From positions 1 to 17,702 of the forward strand of contig JANWHZ010000028.1 in assembly GCA_025450135.1 (NCBI GenBank): a stretch of 17,702 nucleotides of DNA. Direction: 5' to 3'. Shown one piece after another: positions 5,996 to 12,433 of this stretch. Source of the stretch: Candidatus Saccharimonadales bacterium (GTDB lineage: Bacteria > Patescibacteriota > Saccharimonadia > Saccharimonadales > UBA4665). Under the pieces are notes generated by a model. That model did no database searches. It saw nothing but the letters and a program-made list of their open reading frames with translations, and had not been told where the DNA came from. Position 1 is the first letter of the stretch. Each line of letters starts with the position of its first letter. A program made the position numbers and the translations under genes.

Positions 5996-6955
5996 CTACT
6001 GCGCGATTGGCAGTATGCCGTAGACCGTCACATACCGGGGTTGTTCTCCCTCAGTCTGCTCGCTCACGTTTTCTACTTCCCTGACTAGCCTATAGCCGCT
6101 CTCGGCAAGCATCCGAGCCGTCGCACCCCGACGTCCTTCCAGCGAATGGAAGAGCAGCGCACCAACCTTATTGGCTGCCCTTGCTGGATCATCATCGGGG
6201 TATAGCACCGATCCAATATCCGCTGCCGTAAAACGCTGGTTGGGACTTTGCAAAAGTATGAGGGCTGCAATTGCACCGAGCCCTTGGCTAGCTTCAGGAT
6301 TCGCCCTTCTCACCGCAGCAGCAAGAGCATGGATGTCCATCGGCAAGGCAGCTGGAGTCTCGGCAGTTTGGGCGCGAGCACGGATTTGGTCTTCTATTTC
6401 AGCACGCTCTTCTGGGGTAAGATGTTCCGGAAAGGGTACATATTCCATCATGGCCAAGGCGCCGGCATACCGTTCTACTAGGCTGGCTGCGTCATATTCG
6501 CCCCAAGCTTGTTCGACGCCTCTTGATCCGACAAGCCGAGCAATTTGTTCTCGCATATACGCCAGAAGCTGTTGCTCTGCTGCAGGAACATGCTCTACTG
6601 CCTGCTCGACACCATCCTCGACGTCACGAACTTCAGTAGCCACAATAAGGTGTAGCGTGCTGGCTTCACGCGCTCGTTCCGTAAGCTCGGCATGCGCAGT
6701 TTCCGCATGTTGCTGTAATTCGTCGTAGGGGGCGGCGTGCCGTGCCGCTAACATCGCAGCATATTCGTCCCTGAGTTCACTATGCAGCTGCGCGAGCGCG
6801 ATGTCTCTTGGATCGCCTGCCCTAAGTTGATTCATAGCATCATCAATCCTGGCGCCTTGGTATGCCACCGCCCCCGCCCTGATACTGAATGCAAGAATAG
6901 CAGCCTCGTTATTATCTAACCACTCCGCTGCAGACAACTCACCAGCTGTACCCAT
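5996..6955 (-). CDS. Unrecognised Ala/Glu-rich helical protein with a possible C-terminal winged helix
   Basis: This is a 319-residue soluble protein that I cannot assign. Residues about 5-190 are predominantly helical and rich in Ala, Glu and Arg, with heptad-like stretches that suggest coiled coil or a helical bundle. From about residue 210 the pattern changes to LAAAVRRANPEAS, LGAIAALILLQSP, FTAADIGSVLYPDDDP, a helix, then a strand-turn-strand, resembling a winged-helix domain; this is inference from pattern only. The ATG at 6955 is preferred to the GTG at 6970 because GAGGG lies eight bases ahead of it. Base composition looks more GC-rich than that of its neighbours. It follows the other unknown gene (7094-7639) on the same strand after 138 bases. 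Confidence 0.75.
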   Translation of the reverse strand: MGTAGELSAAEWLDNNEAAILAFSIRAGAVAYQGARIDDAMNQLRAGDPRDIALAQLHSELRDEYAAMLAARHAAPYDELQQHAETAHAELTERAREASTLHLIVATEVRDVEDGVEQAVEHVPAAEQQLLAYMREQIARLVGSRGVEQAWGEYDAASLVERYAGALAMMEYVPFPEHLTPEERAEIEDQIRARAQTAETPAALPMDIHALAAAVRRANPEASQGLGAIAALILLQSPNQRFTAADIGSVLYPDDDPARAANKVGALLFHSLEGRRGATARMLAESGYRLVREVENVSEQTEGEQPRYVTVYGILPIAQ

Positions 6956-6963
6956 GTACACAA

Positions 6964-6981
6964 CCCTCACTTTCTGTCATA
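6964..6981 (-). promoter_or_regulatory. Promoter and ribosome site of the helical protein gene
   Basis: TATGAC (6976-6981), preceded about 18 bases upstream by TTACAT, could form a promoter. GAGGG (6964-6968) lies eight bases before the ATG at 6955. Unlike most first genes here, this one has a leader with a Shine-Dalgarno sequence. Confidence 0.4.
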
Positions 6982-7093
6982 AGAAGATAGATAGCCGAAA
7001 TGTAACATCGAATTTACCAAGGGTCAGTTATATTGCTTACTTACAGTAGGGCTCAAATAAGCTATCGCTCGGTAAGCACGTGGCATGCGAGTG

Positions 7094-7639
7094 CTACAGT
7101 TCGACTAGTTCACCCTCTGCAGTACGAATTGCCACTTGCAGGCCACCTAACGCGATCATAGAAGGCAGCTCATGCTCAGTCTGAGTAAATGTACGCGCAA
7201 TATGATGCATGTTAGCCTGCGCTGGTACCGCCGTTTGTGCCAGGATCAAGCCGGACTGGACACCCGGAGAACGTGGTATTTCGGCCCAGGTCACTTCACC
7301 TAAACGATCGAGCATACGTTCTCTTTCCTCTGCCAGCTCCTTATGGTGCCCAAGATTCATCACTAACACCCCTGGACGCCTCGGGTACACCTGGCCCAGT
7401 GGTATGTCTTGCACAGTCGGATAGTGTAGCCGGTATTCATCGAGCCACGTTTTGAGAGCGTCGATATCTTCGCGCGCTAGGTCACCGATTGCTTTTAATT
7501 CGGTGGGCGTTACCAAACGAGAGCTGAGCCATCTGTTCGGATTTACTATCCCAGGGAACTGCTCCCGGGCTATCCGACCGATCCACTTCGACACCTCGTT
7601 GCCGATCACCGGCCTCGTCACACGCTCAATTCTCACCAT
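7094..7639 (-). CDS. Hypothetical protein, no recognised family
   Basis: This is a 181-residue soluble protein starting MVRIERVTRPVIGNEVSKW. I recognise no family. It has a basic N-terminal third, a central segment with DIPLGQVYPRRPGVLVMNLG, a charged helix KELAEERERMLDRLGEV, and a C-terminal part with HHIARTFTQTEHELPSM and strands toward VAIRTAEGELVEL. No signal peptide or membrane helix is present. The ATG at 7639 is chosen because the only upstream in-frame start is a TTG whose codons overlap the -10 box TATACT. GAGGAG stands just one base before this ATG, too close to be a normal ribosome site. The next gene on the strand is the other unknown protein at 5996-6955. Confidence 0.7.
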   Translation of the reverse strand: MVRIERVTRPVIGNEVSKWIGRIAREQFPGIVNPNRWLSSRLVTPTELKAIGDLAREDIDALKTWLDEYRLHYPTVQDIPLGQVYPRRPGVLVMNLGHHKELAEERERMLDRLGEVTWAEIPRSPGVQSGLILAQTAVPAQANMHHIARTFTQTEHELPSMIALGGLQVAIRTAEGELVEL

Positions 7640-7647
7640 GCTCCTCA

Positions 7648-7656
7648 AGTATACCA
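7648..7656 (-). promoter_or_regulatory. Extended -10 promoter of the 181-residue hypothetical gene
   Basis: TGG-TATACT on the minus strand lies eight bases before the ATG at 7639. The region immediately upstream is an inverted repeat (7657-7669), and no -35 match is visible. Confidence 0.5.
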
Positions 7657-7669
7657 AGGCAGTGTGCCT
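7657..7669. repeat. Inverted repeat AGGCA-N3-TGCCT, candidate operator
   Basis: Perfect five-base arms flank three bases, located between the expected -35 and the extended -10 of the downstream gene. It could bind a repressor, or be a weak hairpin at the end of the GH13 transcript; no T-run follows it. Confidence 0.4.
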
Positions 7670-7707
7670 GACTTGATCGACGCCGATACCCCAGCAATAG
7701 GCCTGGT

Positions 7708-9477
7708 CTAATTGTCTTGCGACAGGATGATAACTGAATACGGGCCAACATTGAGTGCGCCAATGTTATTTTCCGCCTGGACATCTTTGGTGTCTGTATC
7801 CTTGAAGTCAGGGCTATAGCCCTTCCAGTCGCTATTAAACCGCACCCGCCAAAGCCCATTACGCGGAAAATATATCTGATAGTCTTTCTGCACCCGGTTC
7901 GCAAAGTTCAAGACAATTATAACGTCATCTCGCGGCCCACCTCGTTCCCAGCGATGGTAGGCAAGCATTTTATTGTCTTCATTGAGGTGAATAACATTGA
8001 AGCTATGTTCGATTAATCCGCGCGTGTTATCGTACTGATTTTTACGCAAGGCAATGAGGTGCGCGTGTGCCTCTACGATGCCCCTAAACTTTTCAACATT
8101 GACCCAATCGAGTTCCTTATAATCGTTGAAGCTGCCGGCTTCCATGAACTCCTGTCCCTGGAATAGCATGGGTATACCTGGCGCTGTTAGGACAATTGCG
8201 CTAGCCAGTAGCGATCTTCGACGAGCGTATAGCCCTGTTGGATCGCCTGGCTGAATTTCAGAGTTTATGCGCTTACCACCGTTCGCCGCTGCATCATGCG
8301 AGTCGCTGTAAATCACGCGCTGGAATGCATCACCGTTATATTTACGATTCAGGGCATTAGCCACGGCAGTGATATTGCGGTCAGCATCGTTCGTGGCATC
8401 AAGCGCACTGCGCAACACATATGGTAGATTGACTTCCCACTGTGCGGAAAACCCAGCACCTCCTTCGCCCTTTGACTTTGTAATGTAGTCGTTGCCGGAT
8501 GAATCCTCGGCGACGAGCAAAATACCCGGGTTGATCTTGCGCGCCACATTCGTAATGCCCTGTAATAGCTGCCAACCTTCGGCTATGTCATTACTCGGAT
8601 CGTCGTTGTGGCCAGGAGCGTTACGAATAAATATTGTTGAGTCGACACGAATACCATCTAGGCAAAAGTCGTGTACCCACATACGGATATTGTCGTAGAT
8701 AAATTGGCGAACTTCCGGGCGACCGTAGTCTGGGCGCACGTCCCCCCATGGCGTCAGCGAGCGCCAGTCATTGTAAAAGTAAATACCGCCTTTACCATTT
8801 TCCGACCAGCCATCGAACTGCCACAGATCTAAGTCGGCCGGACCAAAATGGTTATAGACCACGTCTAATGTCACGCCGATGCCTCGTTGATGTGCAGCTT
8901 TTACAAATTCTAGGAATGCATGGCGGCCGCCATATAAGCTCTCGACTGCGTAAATGAAATCCGTCGCATATCCCCAGCCACGGTCCATGGGCATGCTGCC
9001 GACCGGCATGAGCTCGATCATGTTGATGCCAAGTGCTGCTAGATAGTCTAGCTTTTCGATCGCCGCTTCAAATGTTCCTGGTGTTGAAGGGTCGGGCCGA
9101 TTAAACGTGCCGATGTGCATTTCATAAATGACAAACTTATTAAACGTCGTGCCAGCAAATCTGTGGCCGTCCCAGTCGAAATGCTGATCTACAACTACGG
9201 AGTTGCCATTATTCGTCGTCACCTGTAGCGCACGGGGGTCATTCTTATACATTTGCTGCGTGCCGCTGCCGATTATATAGCGGTACTCGTCACCCGCCTC
9301 GGCACCTTTAATAATGCCTGCCCAGTACCCATCATTCTCGCTCTCTAAGGGAGCAGACTGCCAACCGTTGAACGTACCTGTTACGGCAACACTTTTAGCA
9401 AATGGTGCCCAGACGCGGAAACTCACCCCATCGCGGTGTAAGATTGCGCCAACGTCTTTCTTTTTGTGTATTCCCAC
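7708..9477 (-). CDS. GH13 alpha-amylase-family enzyme with N-terminal CBM48, branching-enzyme-like
   Basis: This is a 589-residue protein. A CBM48/early-set domain covers about residues 10-105 (GVSFRVWAPFAKSV, GTFNGW). The GH13 barrel follows with the conserved regions in order: DVVYNH (205-210), GIRVDS with nucleophile Asp279, LLVAEDS with acid/base Glu324, and SDSHDA with His394-Asp395. A C-terminal beta domain follows. The motif set DVVYNHFGP and WSENGKGGIYFYND fits GH13 proteins annotated as branching enzyme-like or alpha-amylase-like, rather than classical GlgB. It likely acts on alpha-1,4 glucan (glycogen) in the cytosol, as no signal peptide is seen. The GTG start at 9477 is the first start after an in-frame TAA, and lies eight bases after a CATAAT box. 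No other glycogen gene is in view. Confidence 0.88.
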   Translation of the reverse strand: MGIHKKKDVGAILHRDGVSFRVWAPFAKSVAVTGTFNGWQSAPLESENDGYWAGIIKGAEAGDEYRYIIGSGTQQMYKNDPRALQVTTNNGNSVVVDQHFDWDGHRFAGTTFNKFVIYEMHIGTFNRPDPSTPGTFEAAIEKLDYLAALGINMIELMPVGSMPMDRGWGYATDFIYAVESLYGGRHAFLEFVKAAHQRGIGVTLDVVYNHFGPADLDLWQFDGWSENGKGGIYFYNDWRSLTPWGDVRPDYGRPEVRQFIYDNIRMWVHDFCLDGIRVDSTIFIRNAPGHNDDPSNDIAEGWQLLQGITNVARKINPGILLVAEDSSGNDYITKSKGEGGAGFSAQWEVNLPYVLRSALDATNDADRNITAVANALNRKYNGDAFQRVIYSDSHDAAANGGKRINSEIQPGDPTGLYARRRSLLASAIVLTAPGIPMLFQGQEFMEAGSFNDYKELDWVNVEKFRGIVEAHAHLIALRKNQYDNTRGLIEHSFNVIHLNEDNKMLAYHRWERGGPRDDVIIVLNFANRVQKDYQIYFPRNGLWRVRFNSDWKGYSPDFKDTDTKDVQAENNIGALNVGPYSVIILSQDN

Positions 9478-9485
9478 CGAGGGGA

Positions 9486-9491
9486 ATTATG
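9486..9491 (-). promoter_or_regulatory. -10 box of the GH13 gene
   Basis: CATAAT on the minus strand lies eight bases before the GTG at 9477, in the 43-base gap after the HD-domain gene. The same spacing is seen at several other genes, which supports the GTG as the true start. Confidence 0.4.
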
Positions 9492-9520
9492 CCTTCAGAT
9501 AGTGATAAGCGCAAGCTTTA

Positions 9521-10153
9521 TCAAAGACTAGTTTGTGGCAGCTTGATTCGTAACAGTTGCGTTTCCTCAAGTGTAAAGTCACGTTCTGAAATACTTTTTA
9601 GGTCTCTGTTGGAGTGCTGTTGGAGTTGCCGCTCGACTTCGTCGAGAGCCTCAGGTATGCCCGGTACCCCTTTATGTTTGTCACTGCGAGCATACATTTC
9701 TTTCAGCTTATCAGCGAGCGAGGCTACACCAGTGGGAGCAATGCGTAAGTCTGCATAAAGCAGTATTTTCAGTTGCCAGTTGTCGGACGCCGCAATTTTC
9801 GGGGAGTTGGCAGAGGATTTCTGCATAATAAGGTCGACTAGTTCTGAGTCTGTATTCACCTCTTGCAGCATATGACGCGTCGCCTCATGATCATCTGTGC
9901 CATAGGCGTCAGTAATCTCACGTTGTATATTCTCCCAGTACGCTAGGTTTTGTGTTTCCTCACCAATCCAACGCTTAAAGACCACGATATTACCTAGGTC
10001 ATGCACTAGTGCACAGGTGATCAAAAAGTCGTTATCGACAGTCTCACCTGACCACGCAGACGCGACTACATTCACAAATTGCGCCACACGAATCATATGC
10101 ACACGTAACCCTGGCGGCACACGAAAGCGATCATAGGTTTCTTTAATGGTCAT
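9521..10153 (-). CDS. HD-domain phosphohydrolase-like protein
   Basis: This is a 210-residue protein with an HD metal-binding pattern: His19 in LRVHMIRVAQFV, His51-Asp52 in ALVHDLGNIVVF, possibly His89 in DDHEATRHM, and Asp135 in LLYADLRIAP. HD proteins hydrolyse phosphate esters of nucleotides, including dNTPs, (p)ppGpp or cyclic dinucleotides; the substrate is not clear here. The segment around the Asp (LLYADLRI) resembles the small HD enzymes found in many genomes. An ATG 11 codons upstream is rejected because it would include the TATAAT box. The gene is divergent from padR, with 101 bases between start codons that hold both promoters and a palindrome. Confidence 0.82.
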   Translation of the reverse strand: MTIKETYDRFRVPPGLRVHMIRVAQFVNVVASAWSGETVDNDFLITCALVHDLGNIVVFKRWIGEETQNLAYWENIQREITDAYGTDDHEATRHMLQEVNTDSELVDLIMQKSSANSPKIAASDNWQLKILLYADLRIAPTGVASLADKLKEMYARSDKHKGVPGIPEALDEVERQLQQHSNRDLKSISERDFTLEETQLLRIKLPQTSL

Positions 10154-10163
10154 TGATGCCCGA

Positions 10164-10172
10164 ATTATAACA
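10164..10172 (-). promoter_or_regulatory. Extended -10 promoter of the HD-domain gene
   Basis: TGT-TATAAT on the minus strand lies ten bases before the ATG at 10153, leaving a leader of about three bases. Its TG overlaps one arm of the palindrome at 10171-10182. Confidence 0.55.
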
Positions 10173-10182
10173 CTGTGCAGTG
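10171..10182. repeat. Palindrome CACTG-TG-CAGTG, candidate operator
   Basis: Perfect five-base arms overlap the extended -10 of the HD gene in the divergent HD/PadR region. The position suits a repressor site, and the nearby PadR is the obvious candidate, although the site lacks the ATGT/ACAT pattern typical of many PadR operators. Confidence 0.4.
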
Positions 10183-10219
10183 CCACGAATTCGAACGCAA
10201 AGACAATACAAGAATTACC

Positions 10220-10246
10220 TTGACTGCCGTAGTACTCTGATATACG
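10220..10246 (+). promoter_or_regulatory. Promoter of the padR-pentapeptide operon
   Basis: TTGACT (10220-10225) is followed after 15 bases by TATACG (10241-10246) with a TGA extension, eight bases before the ATG at 10255. Flanking GTAG (10228-10231) and CTAC (10247-10250) form a spaced inverted repeat across the -10, a possible autoregulatory site. Confidence 0.5.
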
Positions 10247-10254
10247 CTACACAC

Positions 10255-10581
10255 ATGGACAACAAACTAACGTCAGACCTACTTCGAGGACACACGGATA
10301 CCATTATCCTTAAGTTCTTGGTAGGAGGTGACAAATACGGGTACGAAATTACGAAGCTCGTTTATGAGCTTTCAGATCGGGAATACGAGCTAAGAGAGGC
10401 AACCATGTACTCCAGCCTCAAGCGGCTTGAGCACGATGGCCACATTACGTCGTACTGGGGCGATGAAACACAGGGTGGCAGGCGTAGGTACTACAAGATT
10501 ACTCTGAGCGGTCGGACGTTGTATGAAAGCAATAAGCGTAACTGGAAGTATTCGAAGGCAATTTTAGAGAAATTATTATAG
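10255..10581 (+). CDS. PadR-family transcriptional regulator
   Basis: This is a 108-residue protein of the short PadR (PadR-s1) type. The winged helix-turn-helix is clear: DTIILKFLVGGDKYGYEITKLV (about 15-36), EATMYSSLKRLEHDGHITSYW (about 48-68), and the wing GGRRRYYKITLSGR (about 74-87), then the C-terminal dimerisation helix. PadR regulators commonly sit upstream of genes for HAAS/DUF1700-type proteins or transporters and respond to envelope stress or small molecules. The ATG at 10255 is chosen over one 25 codons upstream because the -35 and -10 boxes lie between them. The stop overlaps the ribosome site of the next gene, so the two genes form an operon. Confidence 0.92.
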   Translation: MDNKLTSDLLRGHTDTIILKFLVGGDKYGYEITKLVYELSDREYELREATMYSSLKRLEHDGHITSYWGDETQGGRRRYYKITLSGRTLYESNKRNWKYSKAILEKLL

Positions 10582-10585
10582 GAGG
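10580..10585 (+). promoter_or_regulatory. Shine-Dalgarno site overlapping the padR stop
   Basis: AGGAGG overlaps the TAG stop of padR (10579-10581) and lies four bases before the ATG at 10590, which suggests translational coupling of the two genes. Confidence 0.75.
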
Positions 10586-10589
10586 ATGT

Positions 10590-11420
10590 ATGAACGAAAA
10601 ATTAAAAGAATTCTTGGACTCTGCTTTTAAACCTTATGGTAGTTTCCCAGCTCGTAAAGATGTTGAGCAGGAATTGCTCGCCAATCTGACTGAAAAATAC
10701 AATGACCTGAAGGCCGATGGAAAATCGGATGAAGAGGCCTATCAACTGACCACCGCATCCTTCGGAGATGTATCCGAAATCATGGAGCAATTTGACTATG
10801 CGCCGAGCAACCCGGCTGTGGACGAGCCGTCACTTCGGAAAAGCCTTAAAGAAGCATTTCGGCAAGCGAAACAGAGTCGGTCTAAGTTCTCCATGACTGA
10901 GCTCAAACAGTCAGATCTTAGTGGCACAAACCTGTCAGAAGCGGATTTTAGCTTCGCGTCGCTAGCCGGAACAACATTTAATCGCTCAAAGCTTAATCGG
11001 GCAATATTTAGAGCTGCGTCGCTTAACGGAGCCTCCTTCAAAGAGGCCGACTTAACAGGCGCGACATTTGCCGGCAGCGATTTGCAAAACGCAAACTTTG
11101 ACGCGGCGAACCTGACCGGTGCGAAATTTAAAGCAGCAGCCCTGACTGGCGCAACATTCAAAGGCGCAACCTTGGATGGCACTACCTTCAGCCATTCTGA
11201 CCTGCACAACGTATCGTTTGATAACCTAACGCTTAATGGCACGAACTTTAGCGACACATCGCTCAAGAATACTTCGTTCAAAAATGTCGTACTAAGCGAC
11301 GTGTCGTTCCATCATTCTGAAGTCAAGCATGCAGTCTTTGACGGCGCAACCTTGGATAAAGTCACCTATGCGCTCTTGAAAGGCGCCAAAGCCAATCTCG
11401 ACAAGGTAACGGTCAAGTAA
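10590..11420 (+). CDS. HAAS-like domain fused to a long pentapeptide-repeat beta helix
   Basis: This is a 276-residue protein. Residues about 1-70 form a helical domain (EQELLANLTEKYNDL, SDEEAYQLTTASFGD) of the HAAS/DUF1700 or permease-prefix kind that usually accompanies PadR regulators. A linker to about 100 follows, then an uninterrupted pentapeptide array from about 108 to 262. Central residues alternate Leu (115, 125 ... 235) and Phe (120, 130 ... 250) with only Val245 and Tyr260 as substitutions, so a right-handed quadrilateral beta helix of about 7-8 coils is expected, with Leu and Phe stacks on alternating faces. No signal peptide or membrane segment is present. Pentapeptide proteins can mimic DNA, protect gyrase or act as scaffolds; its role is unknown. 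It is expressed with padR and coupled to it. Confidence 0.9.
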   Translation: MNEKLKEFLDSAFKPYGSFPARKDVEQELLANLTEKYNDLKADGKSDEEAYQLTTASFGDVSEIMEQFDYAPSNPAVDEPSLRKSLKEAFRQAKQSRSKFSMTELKQSDLSGTNLSEADFSFASLAGTTFNRSKLNRAIFRAASLNGASFKEADLTGATFAGSDLQNANFDAANLTGAKFKAAALTGATFKGATLDGTTFSHSDLHNVSFDNLTLNGTNFSDTSLKNTSFKNVVLSDVSFHHSEVKHAVFDGATLDKVTYALLKGAKANLDKVTVK

Positions 11421-11433
11421 CGTTCATGCTTGC

Positions 11434-11463
11434 TTGATAGCAAAAAGCGATCCGAGGTACTAT
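11434..11463 (+). promoter_or_regulatory. Promoter of the YdeI-type gene
   Basis: TTGATA (11434-11439), an 18-base spacer and TACTAT (11458-11463) lie before the ATG at 11470, six bases after the box. A start seven bases after the box falls on the A of the ATG. Confidence 0.5.
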
Positions 11464-11469
11464 AAAGAT

Positions 11470-11787
11470 ATGTCAGCTGATAAGATTGCCGGCGGTGTTG
11501 TACACCAGTTGCCTACAGACTTGCGAAAAGCGCTTACGGCATCTCCGAAAGCGCTTGCTGCCTGGCAGAGCCTGACGCCGCTTGCGCGAAACGAATGGAT
11601 CTGTTGGGACATCACGGTTAAAACTGCTGAGACGCGAAGGAACCACGTTGAGCGGACCGTTTCTGAGCTCATCGAAGGTATACGTCGCCCTTGCTGCTGG
11701 ATGGGTTGCATCCACCGTACCGACAAAGCAATCAGCCCATCGGTGCAATGGGTGCTTTCAAGACAGTCTAAATCAAGCAGACGCTAG
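11470..11787 (+). CDS. YdeI/OmpD-associated family protein, short C-terminal-domain form
   Basis: This is a 105-residue protein. VHQLPTDLRKALTASPKALAAW (about 11-32), LTPLARNEWICWDITVKTAETRRNHVERTVSELIEG (about 35-70) match the C-terminal domain of the YdeI/OmpD-associated family, some members of which are annotated as bacteriocin-protection proteins. The usual N-terminal domain of the roughly 190-residue forms is absent, so this is a single-domain version. It continues with RRPCCWMGCIHR, a Cys75-Cys76-x3-Cys80-x-His82 cluster that could bind metal, and a basic tail. The ATG at 11470 is preferred to a TTG at 11434 that falls inside the promoter. The stop is two bases from the stop of the convergent hydrolase gene. 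Function is unproven for the family. Confidence 0.75.
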   Translation: MSADKIAGGVVHQLPTDLRKALTASPKALAAWQSLTPLARNEWICWDITVKTAETRRNHVERTVSELIEGIRRPCCWMGCIHRTDKAISPSVQWVLSRQSKSSRR

Positions 11788-11789
11788 TA

Positions 11790-12347
11790 TTACATGAGTG
11801 TGCTGAGAAGTTCAGAAAAGTCGCTTGTGATGAAGTGCCCCTTGTCCTCGTATTGATGAATATCTAGACCACGTACCATACCTTTTAACAGTTCAACAGT
11901 ACTTGTGACACTCACATCGTCGTCATTTGAAATAAACACTGCAGTACTTTGTGTCCGTGCCGGAAAGTCTGGGTCTATGTCAAATTTGAAGAAATCGGCA
12001 GTATCTGAGATTGGGTTATTGTCTGGGTTCATCCAGGGCGCAACTAACACAACTTTGCCGACATGCAGATCCGTATGCTCACTTAGATAACGGACTAGGA
12101 AACCACCGCCACAGCTATGCCCAACCAAGATCGTATCAGGCACTATGTCAAAGCGCTCAAATTCTCTTTTCCACTCATCATAGCGAGGGCGAAATGGAAA
12201 TGGCGGCTCAAGGGTAACTGCGTGGATGTCACGTAAAATGAGTTGACGCTTCAGCCAGGTATACCAGTGGTCTTCACTATTGCTGGGACGACTTGGATCG
12301 TAGTGCTCAGCTCTATCTGGTCGGCCCGGTACGATAATGGCATTCAT
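11790..12347 (-). CDS. RBBP9/YdeN-type serine hydrolase
   Basis: This is a 185-residue alpha/beta hydrolase of the small RBBP9/YdeN type. It begins MNAIIVPGRPD, has the nucleophile elbow TILVGHSCGGGFLVRYL with Ser78, an Asp near 142-144 (SNDDDVSV), and His171 in KGHFITSDF, giving a complete Ser-Asp-His triad with correct order. Substrates of this family are mostly unknown and probably small esters. No signal peptide is seen. The start is supported by an extended -10 box six bases ahead. The gene is convergent with the YdeI-type gene with only two bases between the stop codons, so the transcripts probably overlap. Confidence 0.88.
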   Translation of the reverse strand: MNAIIVPGRPDRAEHYDPSRPSNSEDHWYTWLKRQLILRDIHAVTLEPPFPFRPRYDEWKREFERFDIVPDTILVGHSCGGGFLVRYLSEHTDLHVGKVVLVAPWMNPDNNPISDTADFFKFDIDPDFPARTQSTAVFISNDDDVSVTSTVELLKGMVRGLDIHQYEDKGHFITSDFSELLSTLM

Positions 12348-12353
12348 GGCTTA

Positions 12354-12362
12354 ACTATAGCA
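12354..12362 (-). promoter_or_regulatory. Extended -10 promoter of the RBBP9-like gene
   Basis: TGC-TATAGT on the minus strand lies six bases before the ATG at 12347. No recognisable -35 is found, which fits an extended -10 promoter giving a leaderless message. Confidence 0.5.
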
Positions 12363-12433
12363 AGAATCGAGTAAATGAGGCTGCACCACATCAGCAAGCG
12401 GTGCGCGACAATTAGGCGTTGGGAGCGCCACAG

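Noticed and set aside
6171..6728. A 185-codon plus-strand frame opposite the helical protein gene
   Set aside because: It is rich in Ser, Ala and Cys, as expected from the complement of an Ala/Glu-rich GC-biased gene, and has no recognisable motif.
10796..11281. A 161-codon minus-strand frame opposite the pentapeptide repeats
   Set aside because: Its repetitive character is simply the complement of the pentapeptide repeat codons.
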